From Adiantum capillus-veneris (lineage: Eukaryota; Streptophyta; Polypodiopsida; Polypodiales; Pteridaceae), in contig CM043946.1 of NCBI GenBank assembly GCA_014529385.2, forward strand, positions 23,020,077 to 23,084,076: a DNA stretch of 64,000 nt. Reading direction: 5' to 3'. The position numbers and the translations under genes are program-made. Positions 41,155 through 53,880 of the stretch are shown one piece after another (positions within the stretch are counted from its first letter, which is position 1; each line of letters begins with the position of its first letter). The notes below the pieces were generated by a model. The model was not told where the DNA came from and did not search any database. It was given only the letters and a program-made list of their open reading frames with translations.

Positions 41155-41789
41155 TCCCTAGTTTAAACCCTTCCCCCCCTTTTTTGACCTTGGAGTGCTT
41201 GAGCATCTCTTGCAACTTTTGAAAGTCTCAATTCTACAAATGCTTGGCTTCTCTATCTTCTCAAGGGCACACACCTTACTTGCTCTGCTTTACTTGGTTT
41301 CAAAATATCAAAGTAAATGGGTGGTTTTTGCTGTGTCTTTTGTCTGTGAGAGAGAAAGTTACTCCACCAGCTTGGCTCAAAATGAGTGAGAGTCTGTGCC
41401 AGTGTGTCCTCCACACTAGCATGTGGACCGTCCGATGCACACTTGCAAATTCCCGTAGGCTCGTAAACTTGGGTCATCGCGTGCCCCACGATCTTGAACC
41501 CATAATCTCTCCCTTGCAAGCCATGTCCCCTAACTGCTATGCCCTCATGCGACTATTGAAATGCAGCAGATTTGTAAATTCGGGGCAATTTTGTAAATTT
41601 GGGCCGCTCGATCGGATGTCTCACGATCTACACGCACCGCGATTTTCGCCTCCACCCTTGATGATACCATTTGAACATGCCCGTGTGATATGGTGTTGAG
41701 GGGTGTCAGTGTGTCCTTGGCGTGGCACCTTTTGTGCAACTTCCCACCATGGAGATACTACAGTAATTTGTTTCAAGCACTTGTCTGTA

Positions 41790-41844
<55 letters not shown>

Positions 41845-43949
41845 CAAAAGTCAAGAGACAATGAGACATTGTCAATTTGCCCCTGCCTGGTAGCCTGGTA
41901 GGTGAACATATTTTTTAGTACATAATTTTTTTTGTGTGTGGACTAGTGCTTCACTGTCATCCAGTACCAGTACTAAGCACTGGTACTATGTTTAGTAGTT
42001 GTGTAGAAGCTTGGAAGTTGGAACAAACATGGCTGGAACTTGAAGATTTTGCATTGAAGCTTGCCACATGGGCAGTGGGCACATGTCATACATACATATT
42101 ACCCCACAAAAGCATATCCTCCTCCTCTGGAGAAGGGATGATGGGATCTAAGCTTTAACTTATTATTCAGTTTTGGGCTAAAGAGCTCTAGCCTACCTAT
42201 ATTAGCTCATTGAGAAGAGTGAAGATGGCATCAATATGGTGCCTCATAAGAAGAGCTTCCCATGACTTTGTATGCAGAGGTGTGGCCATCCGGAACTACC
42301 GCGGCCTAATGCATCAATCACTTGTGCAGTGAATGACAATTAGCGCCCATACGACAAGGGTCTTGTGGGACGCAACCCTTAGGGAACTAGCAGTTCAGGG
42401 GGTATTTATAGCTGAGGGGCTTTGAATATGCAGGTTGGGTGGAGATTAGCCAAGCTCATATACCAATTGGGCCTTAGGTAGAGGGCTCAATGGGAGCTCG
42501 GAGGTCCCAGCCGGGGGCTATGGCGAGGCCATAGCCGTGGCTTCTTTAGAATGCAAGCTGATGGCCAGTCATTTGACACCCTCCCATTGAGATGAAGTTT
42601 ACCCTAAATCTTTTGTCTTTGAAACACAGTTTCAAAAAAATCAATTTCCCAAACATACAAAACTTCTTTCTTTGAGTTTGCCAAGTGGATATTTCAAAAA
42701 ATAGGGTTATTTTTCAGGATTTTCACTATGCTTTTGTAATTTGCGGCGGAATTTATCCCTTTCCCGTTACCCTCAACCGGCATTTTTGAAATCGAAATCG
42801 GCACAATATTAAGCTGAGACACATTTTCCCCAAACACCACTTTGAAAAGAAGCTTCCTATCCTTGGTATGGAGCATTTCTGAAACAATGCCACCAGTGAT
42901 GCGGCAAATGAGTTGGTGCGAAGGTGCGAACAAACCATAGCCGCGTGTTATAAATGCTAGCTTGCTTTAACGATGCTACTGACATAAGCTTACATCACTT
43001 GGCATCTTTTAATGGCACCATTAATTGGTAGACTGGTGCAGGGGACATTGAGGAAGAGCTACTCTTGAGCAATGACACTTGGCACTGGTACACCTTGAGT
43101 TTTAATACACTAGATCTGTGGCATGTGCCTAGAGCTAGTTGAAATTGTTTTGATCAGCTAGAACTTAGCACTAAATACTGTTTTGATGGGAAAAAACAAG
43201 AAATTTATTGATGTGTGTGAACGATAAGATGAAAGGATATGTCAATCAACAATAATGTTAAATGGATGGGTGTACTTTTCACTGTGGACTTGTGGAATTG
43301 TGGGCTGATGACATACCCCTTTAATGACCAAATAGCCTTTAAGGAGATGGACATGGACTCATGGAAGGACACACACACACACATGTCTCTCGCACACACA
43401 CAACACTTGAAAGGAAGGACTCTTATGGACTTGAGTGCTCACCAAAAAGGTCCAAATTCCGCCCAATTGCTGATTCTAGCTTCCTAGGGTTGTGCTGTGC
43501 TTTGCAAATATTTTACTACTCTGCTCTTGCTCTTGCAATGTCGGTAGTAGATGATACCTTTGAAAATGGGCATTGGGACTTTGGGAAGTGGCAGCAATGG
43601 GCACCTCTGTTTGCATGCATGTCGGATTCTACATCATTGATCTGACTTTAAAAATTTGTAAAGAAGGGCCGATCACCGATGATAGCTAAGCTATGAGACT
43701 CAGAAACAAGGGAAGAGCCTAGAGGGAGGGGAATCGCTCTCGGGACAAGAGAGCATGTGCCTTTAATAAAATCACTTTGAAAATGGCTCTTTTGTTGAAG
43801 GTGTGATACCTGGGCCTACACACTTTGTAAGTGCTTTCAACTCTTTTGCGTTCGTTGTGAGCTCAATCCATGACTACTAATAATTTGTAATGCATATGTA
43901 TAAAGTGAGTCCACTTAAGGTCGGGTCGCCCTCTGTGTAGAAGATTTAA
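41155..43949. other. Upstream region of the remorin gene, no further gene seen
   Basis: Probably contains the remorin promoter and 5' UTR (minus strand); no TATA box is clear. A (GT)n(GA)n microsatellite lies at 41794-41842. A 79-codon minus frame (42933-42694, ICRITGGIVSEMLHTKDRKL) has no recognised domain. CT/CA tracts elsewhere are short. Confidence 0.4.
41794..41842. repeat. (GT)n(GA)n compound microsatellite
   Basis: About 12 GT units followed by about 14 GA units. Confidence 0.95.
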
Positions 43950-46900
43950 GAGAAAAAAGTCCAAGAACACGTCTCACCCGTAGAGAAAGACACTTGGGCT
44001 AACAAAGCATGCAAAAAATAATGCAGAAAAGCAAACCTAAACATTTGGGTAGAACCCGAGAGAAATGTTTGGGGCCTGCTTTGAGTGTAAAAAATTTGGG
44101 CACTTTGCCCCCACATGTCCATCGAGCAGTCGAAGAATGGGAATACAAATCCTACAATGCAAGATGCCAATGTAGAGCTTGACAACCATGTCCCGGTGAA
44201 GGAAGCAACTATGGAAGATAAGAAGAAATCAGTGAAGGGTAACATAGGGACAAGTGTACGGGGAGAAAAAAGAGGCAATGATGTGCAATAATGAAGCCAT
44301 CAAATTGCAAGATAAGTATGTGGAAAAGGGAGGCCTCACACTACAAATCCCCAAAGGCCCGACAAGGATAATCCAATTGTTTTTTATGCTTCTACACCTA
44401 AACTGCCGACAGTAACAACTTTGTTGGGGTTGTACAAGTTCCATGACTGAAGAGGATCAAAAGGGTAATGGCAAGAGAATCCATACCATCAAAGAATATT
44501 GGAACCTTCAAAGGGAAAGTCTCCTCTCCCCCCTGCTAAACTAAAGGGAGGGACTTGTGTCCTCCCGCTTCACAATCCCTTAAAAGCGCTTCAAGTGAAA
44601 GCACCCTGGGTTGCTAGAGAGCCTCTCGACTCTCCTAGATTTAGGGATGCAAAAATGGGGTAGGTCTCGGATATTGAGGAATTCATTCCTCTCTCCCAAT
44701 GATGGAAGTTCTAGCTATCCAATTATGGAACGTGAAATGATTGAAGACCTAGAAGAAGCACGCCCTCTTTTGGGAGGAAGGTAGAAAAGATATGGAAGTT
44801 AATTGCTGGGCCATCCAAGAACATTGTCTGGATGCTTGCACCAAAAGAAAACAACCATTGGGGAAGAAATTGGTGTTCTATGGAGAGGGAGTGGATGGGT
44901 TCAATGGCATCCTCTCTATTGTGGACAAGGACTTGGAGCCCAAAGTGATCCTCAATGACCCCTCTGGGAGGGTTCTAGGAGTGAGAGTCATTTGGGCAGG
45001 TCAACCTATCACCATACTATGGCCCTTGTAATGCCAAGGATACAACCAAATTGTGGATGCACCTTTAGGACTCCCCTGTTGAAGGAGAGTGGCTACTAAT
45101 AGTTGACTTTAATATGGTGGAGAAGAGCAAGGATAGAACATGCTCAGCCCGTCTATTGGTAGGTTCTAAAAAAACTAAATGTTTGGGTCTATGTCAGAAA
45201 TGGGCTTTGATGGACCTATGGGAGGGGAGTCCCTGGAACAGCACGTCAAGCTTCATATACACAAGCCTACAATATGCCCGCATGGCCTCCCAACTTGACA
45301 GGTGCTATTGCTCTCACCAAGCTGATTGGATCCGTTGCTACTTGAGATGAAGGTGTTGTCAACAAAGAGCCTGTCAGACTAATTGCCTTTACACATGAAA
45401 CTCAGGAAATCCAAAGGGAAGGTGTCAGCCCTCGGAGAGTGTAAGAAGATTCTTTTCACTGGGTCACACCTGTTCAAAAACCCTTTGTTTAGAGGTCTTA
45501 CCAAGCAAGCTTTGAGTAAACTCAATAAAGATATTAAGCTAGAAAAACCTAAAGCTTTGGACCTCTTTGCTTGGAGTATACAAAAAGCGATAAAAATTCC
45601 GGGCCCTCGAATGAAAAATATTCGGGATGAGCATTGGTGGAAGTAGCTCAAAGAGGAGGTTTCTTGTCTAGCTTCCCAAAAAGCTACTCGGCTAGCCTCC
45701 CAAGAAGAACACAAAAGGTGGCTGGAAGCTAAAGCCAACCTGCCTTGCCAAGGAGCATCTTGACAAGGTCAAGTGGGAGAGATTGTTATCCAAGGAGACT
45801 TTCCTTCAGCCAGAGGCTACTAATCATGCACACCTTTTTAGGGCCTTGAAAATCAAGAAAAGCCGGGGTTCCATCCACTCGCTCACAGATGAGAATGAGA
45901 ATTCTATCCAACACCAAGATGAAATGGCTAGGATGATGTTGAGAATCTAAGCCAAATCATTGGCCAACCCAAGACCCGCTCTCAAGAAGTAGATGAAGCC
46001 AGAGCGACCTTGTTGGAGAGTGTCAATAGGACAATTCCCCAACCTGAGAATCTAAGCCAAATCATTGGCCAACCCGAGACCCGCTCTCAAGAAGTGGATG
46101 AAGCCAAAGCAACCTTGTTGGAGAGTGTCAATAGGACAATTCCCCAACCTGAAGCCAATCCTCATGAGATGGCCTATTCTGAAGATGAGTGCTTGCTTGC
46201 GTTGCAAGCTCTTGGCAAGGAGAAGTCCCCTGGATGAGATGGTCTGACCACCTAATTATCAGGGAGTTCTGGGATGACCTCAATGTCCCAGTCATGTATA
46301 TTTCTAACCAAGATTTTGTCAAGGGGTCGTGAGATCCTAGTGTGAAAAGAGGGCTAATTAAACCTATCCCAAAGCAGGTTTGCTGCTCACATCTTAAGCA
46401 CTGGTGTCCCATAACTATGATGTCTATGGCATACAAAATCATTGCCAAGGCAGTCACTCTTAGAATTTCCCCCCTCTTGGATAGAGGCATCTCCCCTCTT
46501 CAACACGAGTTTATTAAAGGAAGATCAATATATGATAATATCTTTGCGGTAATGGTGGACATTGATTATGCAGCCTTCATGTAGTAAGAATGAATTCTTT
46601 TTAGTTAGACCTGGACAAGGTGTATGATAGGATTATATGGTCCTTCATTGAAGATGTCATGAAATTAGTGGGCTTTGGGCCTCTCCTTTGTCAACTTATA
46701 CACACTCTGGGTGCGGACAATCAATCTGAGCTCTTGTTCAATGATAGACTTGTGGGCTCCTTTGAAGCCAGAAGATCTATTAAGCAAAGATTCCCTCTGG
46801 CCCTCTTCTCTTTGTCATTGGGTCCCATCCTCTAATAAAAAAGCTCGGAGCTACTACTACGTGGGGTGAAATTCAAGGTTTAACTTTGTCTGGCAACGAC

Positions 46901-47520
46901 TAGCTCCCGGCCAAGATGTTCTCAAATGAATCCCTCCTCTTCTTGAAAGCCCACCCTTAGGTAATTAAGAAGGCACTAGAGATTGTGCAAAAAGTTGTTG
47001 TGGCTTTGGGGTTGACGTGTAGTATTGAGAAGTCTAACATGATCTCCTTTACGAAAATCGACTCATTTGACCCATCAGTCTGGTCTGAGGAGATTCTGTC
47101 TAAAGGAAGGATATTTTGACATATGGGCACCCCCTGGTGTAGGTGTTACTCACAAGCAAAGGTTCCAGTGAGTCTTGGAGAAGATCCAGAGAAAGATGAG
47201 AAGGTGAGAGTATGTGTTGCTTCCCTTTCCGAGTCGGATCAAAGTGATCAGTTCATTTATGCTTCCTTATATTGCTTTCACTAGCTCGTTCCTCAAAATA
47301 GCTAAATGTAACTAGATTTTTTTTTGAAACCTGCTAAAAGATTTTTATGGAGAAACAACAACAAAGACTGGTCGTCATGGCAATGGGCCAAGTGGGTCAT
47401 TCCCGTTCTTGCCATGATGCTTCAGTCTTGGTTGGATTTAGCATTCTTGTTCTCCTCTCATCTTGGTATTGCTGATGGAGTGGTGGTTTTGGTGGTGCTT
47501 CTCGCCTTCAAATGACCTCA
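43950..47520 (+). pseudogene. Decayed LINE of a second family
   Basis: Many short frames in order on the plus strand. A CCHC knuckle CFECKKFGHFAPTC at about 44075-44117 would belong to ORF1. Endonuclease pieces follow (GVRVIWAGQP, LLIVDFNMVEKS, LQYARMASQLDRCY). Then reverse transcriptase: LALQALGKEKSPG, LIKPIPKQ, WCPITMMSMAYKIIAKA, FIKGRSIYDNI, LDLDKVYDRIIWSF, GFGPLLCQLIH and RSIKQRFPLALF. The catalytic YADD region is lost (KMFSNESLLFLKA). There are many stops and frameshifts. It differs from the LINE at 9.4-14.4 kb, which has no CCHC in ORF1. Ends are not determined. Confidence 0.8.
45941..46150 (+). repeat. 105-bp tandem duplication inside the decayed LINE
   Basis: GAGAATCTAAGCCAAATCAT starts at 45941 and again at 46046; the copies differ at a few positions. 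The unit is 35 codons and keeps the reading frame. It lies just before the reverse transcriptase. Confidence 0.92.
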
Positions 47521-49143
47521 TATCAACCCCCTTTTGTGTTCAGGTATGGTGTTGCAAACTATTTTTCATGCCATGCTTGAAACAATAGTGGCGATGTTTA
47601 TGGGTTCTGATGGTTAGGTAATGGTTGTTTATTTGATTGTGTTGTGGTGTCGTAATCATCTGAAAAGGGATTTGTGGACGTGCTTGGGGTTTCTATGGGC
47701 TTTTGCTTCCCTACCAAATCTTGTGCCATCAGTTTGGGTGTTAACACTCTCCCTACATCTTTTGGGTGAATTGGCTCGTATTGTTGACCGTAATTACTGA
47801 CAAAAATAATATGGTTTCCTATTATTGAATCATACAAAAACAAGTACAAGACTTTGTCTATGCTTAACTTGTTCACATGATGGGGTTCCATTCACCAATA
47901 GTAAGAGGTGACTCTTCCCTCCTTGTGCTTGTAGATCCTTATATTTACATGAATCATAGCCATTCTCTCCACTCTCTTGTCATGAATGTAGGAGGCTCCG
48001 AAAAGAGTGAGTTTAGGAGTATTTCACGAGTCTCCATAACCATCTTCCCTCTTGCTATGTTGTCTCCATATATTGATTGTAATTTTCTGGGTCTTTGACG
48101 ATGAGATAGTGGTTTTCCTCCTCATCGTGAAGCATATGACCATCGTCGATTACCATGATTACTACTAATCCTCTTGCTGGCCGTTCTTTAATACAAATGC
48201 ATTGTCGTTCTCGAACATCATCATACATCAAGGCCCCATCGTCATTGATTCCCTTAAGAAAAATTGCCGTATATTTTGGCATGTTTAAGGTTTTTTGAGA
48301 GGTGCTGTCCTCCATGGTCCCTTGCTGCTAGAAGCCTCCAAGTTGTTGGTTAGCCATCCACTGTTATGATCCTTTGGAATAGGTGTCAGTATCACTACCC
48401 TCTTCTATGATTGGTGCTAGGGGATCTATCATTGCTTGGTTTACACTCTCTTCTATCGACACTAAGCTAACTTGATCTCCTACCACTCTTCAATCTCTTT
48501 GAAGACACCTACTAGATCTCAAATTCATCAAATCTTTCACACACACAACTATCAATCCCATCCTTTTTACCTTAGAAGTCTGCTTGTGACTGTTCCTTTT
48601 TTTTAATTTGCTTTCCATTCACTTTCTCAACTTGTAAAGTACTTCAAACTTCCAACTGATCACCAACTTGCAGGATCCTTGGTTCTAGCTATCTGTACAA
48701 AAATTTGAATCTACAATTCTTTGTTAAACTGGCAATTCTCACTCAAGTGCTCTACCATGCAGATTGGCGTCACTAGAGGATTAATCCCAACTCAACAACT
48801 GTATGTAAGGACTTAAATCCCTCTATGCATTGATTTGAAAGGACAAATGCGATCCTAGGGCTCCAAGCAAGACTTTTGGACCACCAACTTCACAGTCTGA
48901 GTCTTAAATTGGGCCCTTAGACATCATACACGTATGATGTCTAAATGGTGAAAATCAGCTCAAACTTGAATCTTGTACTCTCCTTGATGTATTTTGGTCA
49001 AATCTAGGCTTACTTTGAAGTTCTAACCCCTGTAGGTAGGTCAATTTCTCCTATGTAGGCCTTGGTAACTGCCAGCTTCTCTAGGAGGTTAACTAAAGAC
49101 GAGGAGAAGGAGGCGAGGAGGGTGAACAATCAAGGAGAGCAAT

Positions 49144-49182
<39 letters not shown>

Positions 49183-49560
49183 CTCAAAGAAAAAAAAGGA
49201 GGCTCTCTCTCCCTCGCTCCCGGAAGCTAAGCAAGGGAGAAAGGGAACTTTCTCTTGAAGAGGAGGAGAGGAGAAGAAGGACAACGGCAGTAAGAAGCAA
49301 GGAAGGGAGAGCAGGCTATTGCATGAAGAAGGGAGTCTTGTGCTTAAGCAAGGGAAAGAACCCACACTCTTTCTCTCTCTCTAGAACACAAGCAAAGAGA
49401 CGAAGGGAGGAGGGGTATTGGAGCAGGAGGAAGATAATCAAAAAGGGGCAAGACAAGGAGGTAAAGCAGGAGAATCTAGGGGGAGACTCTCTCTTTCTCT
49501 CTCTCTCTCTCAACCCGAGCTCTGAGTTTGAAGCTCTCAATTTCTCTCTCTCTTAAGTAT
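47521..49560. other. Region without a supported gene
   Basis: Two minus-strand frames, 48315-48055 and 47891-47598, show no recognisable domain. 49060-49560 is purine-rich with a (CT)n run at 49143-49179; the Ser/Arg-rich frames there are composition artefacts. Confidence 0.4.
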
Positions 49561-50429
49561 ATAGGGGATGAATCAGCCAATCACAGCAAGTGGATTAGAG
49601 GAGAAGGAAAAATTTGTAAGTGGCAATCAAGGCAGTGCAAAGCACACACAACAAGAAGCTGCCAAATATTTGATAATAACTGAAGCATGACAATTGAGGC
49701 AGTGAGCAGAATTAAATTTGCAGAATCAAAGAGCAATCAAGGCAGGTAAAGTGGCAGGCAAAAATTTTCTTCACCGACATCAGTCCGAAGGTTGATTAAT
49801 CATTTTCTTAAGCCCCGGTGTCATTAATGGCCCGGTTAGTCCTATAAAACGGGAGCTTAAACTCCTAGTTAGCAAATGATCCAAGTGACGATGCTATTAA
49901 TAGCCCACCTTGGCTAAGGATTAAAAGTTGTACTTAAAGATTGACTTGATTAATTGAACTTTACAATGATTGCCATAGCCTTTTCACTTGCTGTTCTTAT
50001 TCTCTCTTACACCTCTCACAACCAGAGGCCCGCCGGAGCCTTCTTGGCTTACGTTTCGAACACATATCCCCCGACAGCGATAGAACCCCACCTTGAAACT
50101 AAAGAGCCAAAACTCATAGTGCTTGACAGTGAAGATACTTTAGATGGAATTCTATTTGTGGAGGAAGACTGCCAGGACATTTATGGAAAAAAGTGAGAGA
50201 GATTAATGATGGGAGCATAACTTTGAAATCAACTCCTATAGAGTAAATCTGGTTAGACAATTCACCTCTTGATATGGACATGGATATACAATCCTTGTAT
50301 GGGGATTGCGGCTTTGAAGCATCAGGAATGTCTAAGCCATTGACTCTAAAAATGCTACCCTCTTACTTAGGAGACAATGAAGATGAGTCCATAGTGTGAG
50401 AAACCACTCATGTAAAAAGAGCGGAACAG
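49561..50429 (+). other. 5' region of the second Athila-like element, undetermined
   Basis: No gag domain is recognisable. An 80-codon frame (49954-50196) begins with a hydrophobic stretch (MIAIAFSLAVLILSYT) but has no family likeness. No LTR matching the 60394 start is visible, so the 5' end of the element seems lost or too decayed. Confidence 0.35.
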
Positions 50430-50943
50430 ACCCTAGAGGTAGAGAACATCCATTCAATCATGTCAACACCCATTCACTATACTCTTACCTTGGGAGAACT
50501 GTTAATAAAGAACTCTAGAGAAGGTGAGGATAATAGGGCTAATCACAAAAAATTTGGGTAAATTGAAACATGAATTGGATAACAAGGAAATTAGATCCGT
50601 CCCTATGGACAAAGTTGGAGAATACTACGAAGGGGAAGAAGGAAACACAACCCTTCTTGTGAAATATAATGATATAGAAACCATGGCAATACTAAACAAT
50701 AGGGCTGGCATAGCCATAGCCACAAAAGCAGTATGGGAATCATGGGGAAAACCAGTCATTAGACAAACTCAAATGAAATTACAATTGGTGGATGGACACA
50801 TGGAAAAACCCCTAAGACTGCTTGAAAAAGTGATAGTTAGTTCTTGTGGAAGAGATTATCAACATACTTTTGTGAAAGAAGACTTTGGAAAGAAACTTAA
50901 TTATGAAATCATCTTGGGAAGGCCATTCATATGGCAAGTATAG
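50430..50943 (+). pseudogene. Gag-protease linker and protease remnant
   Basis: Upstream part TPIHYTLTLGELLIKNSREG, then from 50524 a 139-codon frame: VPMDKVGEYYEGEEGNTTLL, IETMAILNNRAGIAIATKAV, LVDGHMEKPLRLLEKV and EIILGRPFIW. The active-site Asp-Ser/Thr-Gly is replaced by Asn-Asn-Arg, so the enzyme is dead, but the ILGRPF motif is clear. Confidence 0.7.
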
Positions 50944-51866
50944 CTCATTCAAGATTGGGGAAACAATTACCTGTACTTGAAGCAAGTGGGATTAATCACA
51001 AGGGCCAATTAGAAAGATCACACTTATAGCGATGTAATGAAAACACCCATTCAAGAATTTGACTTGGTCTCTTCAGTTGAATAAAGATTCCATCTTGGCT
51101 AAACAAAGACACACCTATTTGGATGTTTGGAGCCTCAGAAAACGAGAGTTTAAAACGAGAAGAATGTATCTTAGAAAGGGATTGCACAGATGAAGCATAT
51201 ATACCTGAATTCTTTCCAGAGCATTTGTTTGAGCCATTTGAATGGACTCAAATTTTGGCAACAATGGATGTGTGTGTGCGAATACATCTATGCCTACTCA
51301 ATTCTGTAATGAAAATGGTTATGACATAATTCCCATATAAATGATCTCAACCCTTCACATATAAATGATCTCAACCCTTCACATTGAAGATGAAGAACTC
51401 AAGGACTTATTGAAAGCTCAACAAGTCTTTTTAGACCTCTATTATGATGATACTAACGAGTTTGAAGAACATCCAGCTACATCTGATGGTTCTGGGTAAA
51501 AAAAAGAACATGTGAGAGCCCAACTACTCCTAAAAGGAGTAGAAGAAATGTTTTTTGACTTTCCCAACCAAAAAACAAGAAGACAAAAATGGTATAAAAG
51601 AAAAAGTAAAACAAAAAACTTGAAATCTAGACCTATGTCATCAGTTTCTAGCAGAACACAGTTTCTGATGCAGATAGATGTACATGATTGTGACAAATAC
51701 AAAATCACGGGTAGATATTCTTCAAAAAACACAAGGAACATCGAAAACATCAAGGAAAATGAGAAAGGAAACTCAATCAAATCTTAAGCACCATGATGAT
51801 GAATCATCCATGACACAAGTTGAACGAAAGAAAAAATATCAAGAGTTGAAGAAAACTCTAAAGGAA
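50944..51866 (+). other. Linker region between protease and reverse transcriptase
   Basis: Short frames only: 51123-51329 (IPEFFPEHLFEPFEWTQILA) and a Lys/Arg-rich one at 51512-51787. A 24-base unit (CATATAAATGATCTCAACCC...) is duplicated at about 51334-51382. Probably the pol-proximal linker, decayed. Confidence 0.4.
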
Positions 51867-51871
51867 GTGTA
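51867..51871. repeat. Target site duplication GTGTA, left copy
   Basis: GTGTA directly before the copia LTR; repeated at 57416-57420 directly after the right LTR. Confidence 0.93.
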
Positions 51872-52063
51872 TGTTGGGGTATAAAGCCCAATGTGGTCGT
51901 CCAGGTAAGTGGGCGGGCCGCCAGGTATGTACACATATTCTTTTGTTAAAACCTAATAAGAACTCCCTATGCTCTACAAATTACAGGAGAGCGAGTTCAC
52001 CATATCGTCGTGCTCTTCTTCTCGCACTCTCTCTCGCGTCACACTTTCGCTCGTACTCCTTCA
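51872..52063 (+). repeat. 5' LTR of the copia element
   Basis: TGTTGGGGTATAAAGCCC... to ...CGTACTCCTTCA, 192 bp. A TATA-like GTATAAAG begins only about 7 bases from the LTR start. I count about 12 substitutions against the right LTR and no indel. Confidence 0.96.
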
Positions 52064-52065
52064 AC

Positions 52066-52077
52066 TGGTATCAGAGC
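52066..52077 (+). other. Primer binding site, initiator tRNA-Met
   Basis: TGGTATCAGAGC, a perfect match to the common plant PBS, two bases after the LTR. Confidence 0.97.
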
Positions 52078-53172
52078 TCAGATCAAGGCTCAGGGAAGCA
52101 TTTGCAGGTAGCCAGAGTCACCTTCTCAGATTGGAGTGAGATTCGACAGGCGAAGACACGGCCCCAATTCATGTGGACAGGCCGAAGGGCTTGGTGTTCT
52201 CAGAATTTCATTATGAGGTCATCTCGGCCACCGTTCGGCTTCAACAAAGATCTGCGTAGGCCATTCTTGACTACGTGGTCTTGGCGGGTGCAGATCCGCG
52301 GGTGCAGATCCGACTCTGCAAATTTGGGGTTTTCGCCTACGACTGCAAGTGCTGAGGATATCTACACTTCCAGAGTGCTAATTTGTGCCTGTCTACACAA
52401 CAAAGGACGGCTGACAGTTCTTGGAGGCGTGTCACATACGACACGGGCGCACCTACACACAGATTGTAGGCGACATCCACTAGTTCATCAGGTAGCTTGT
52501 GTTTGCTGCTTGATATTCCAGATTTCATCCTGACATTGCAAGTACTTCCACATGGGATGTATTGTCAGAGATGATGTATGTCTGTTGAGGGTTTGCTGGC
52601 TGTGAGTCACGCAGCAAACAACCGCCGCAGCGGTTACAGAATACAGTGGGAAATTTGTGGATGTATGACTTTGTGAGAAGTCTATGTACTGTCAGATTTA
52701 CTGCAGCCTTTGTTGAGGGTCGAGTGAGGTTTTATTGAGCTGGGGGATTCTCGAATGTTGAGATCCTTTTGGTGATACAGGTCTTGGAGCGATCCCTCGA
52801 GCACCCTTAGATAGGTAGCTAGGATGTATTGACTGTGAGTTAGACAGTTGGGATTGCATATTTTCTTTACTGCCGTTGAGGCATTGTCGCAGTCTATGGT
52901 TATAGGACAATGAGGACAGTGAGAGACAGTACACGTGCAGGACAGGTTTACCCACAGCTTACAGTGTTAGAGAGACACTGGTTTTTTGAACTGTTTTTGG
53001 TCTGTTTTTGAGTACACCAGAGCCATTTTACAAAGGAGACTCTGCTGAAATTTTTGCAGAATCTGAAGCTTTCTTGGTTCATTTGACAGGCTGATATTGG
53101 TTCAGAGGACAGTTTACAGGGGAAACTCTGTCGAATTTTTCCCAGGAAAGTAAACTACTGTGAAGCGTAGTT

Positions 53173-53880
53173 ATGGCTGGATCACAGGACACTGCTCTTT
53201 ACAATATCAAGAAGCTGGATGGAACCAATTTCCCATTGTGGAAGAAGCAGATTTGGCACGTGTTGGTACAAAAGAAGCAGATAAAACCTATAAAGCTCAA
53301 GGGGATAAAACCAGAAGATATGGACAAAGATGAATGGAGTGAAATGGATGAATTGGCACTTTCTACCATTATGCTGACTTTGGCAGAAAGCGTTTACTTC
53401 AATGTAGCAGACGAGATGCCGGCTTATCAAGCATGGACAAAGCTGAGTGATCTTTATGAGAAGCAGAGTGCAGCTTCACAGGTATACTGGCTTAAGAAGC
53501 TTGTTGACTTGAAGATGAAAGAAGGGACATGTCCAATCATCTGAATGAATTCAACACCATCTACAGTTAGTTGTCAGCTCAAGGTGTCAAGTTTGATGAA
53601 CCTGTTAGAGCTATGTTCCTGTTGATCACATTGCCGGAAAGTTGGGACACTTTTTGCACAACTTTGAGTAATTCTGCACCTCCAGATGGTTTGACCATAG
53701 CAGGTGTAGAAGGTAGTCTGCTTACTGAAGAAACCAATAGAAAGACAATGGACAAAGGCAAAGGAACAGCCTTAGTTGTCAAGGGAAGGACCAAAGAAAA
53801 GTACAAAGGTGGAAAGAGGAATCAGTCTCGTAGCAAGTCCTGCAGTGCTAAAGGCAAGAGTGACATAGAATGCTACCATT
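53173..53880 (+). pseudogene. Copia gag
   Basis: ATG at 53173: MAGSQDTALYNIKKLDGTNF, LWKKQIWHVLVQKK, AYQAWTKLSDLYEKQ, the UBN2/copia-type gag pattern. A frameshift occurs around 53525-53545, and gag continues in the next frame with VRAMFLLITLPESWDTF. The CCHC knuckle follows at about 53868. Confidence 0.88.

Noticed and set aside
42694-42933. Minus-strand 79-codon frame
   Set aside because: Protein-like in part, but with no recognised motif or context; not enough to call a gene.
47598-48315. Two minus-strand frames (86 and 97 codons)
   Set aside because: Different frames, no motif and no splice evidence; kept only as a note in the gap entry.
49062-49556. Ser/Arg/Lys-rich frame of 164 codons
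   Set aside because: Purine- and CT-rich simple sequence; no domain and no conserved start.
51871-52533. 220-codon frame across the copia LTR and leader
   Set aside because: It begins in the LTR and crosses the PBS; gag starts later at 53173.
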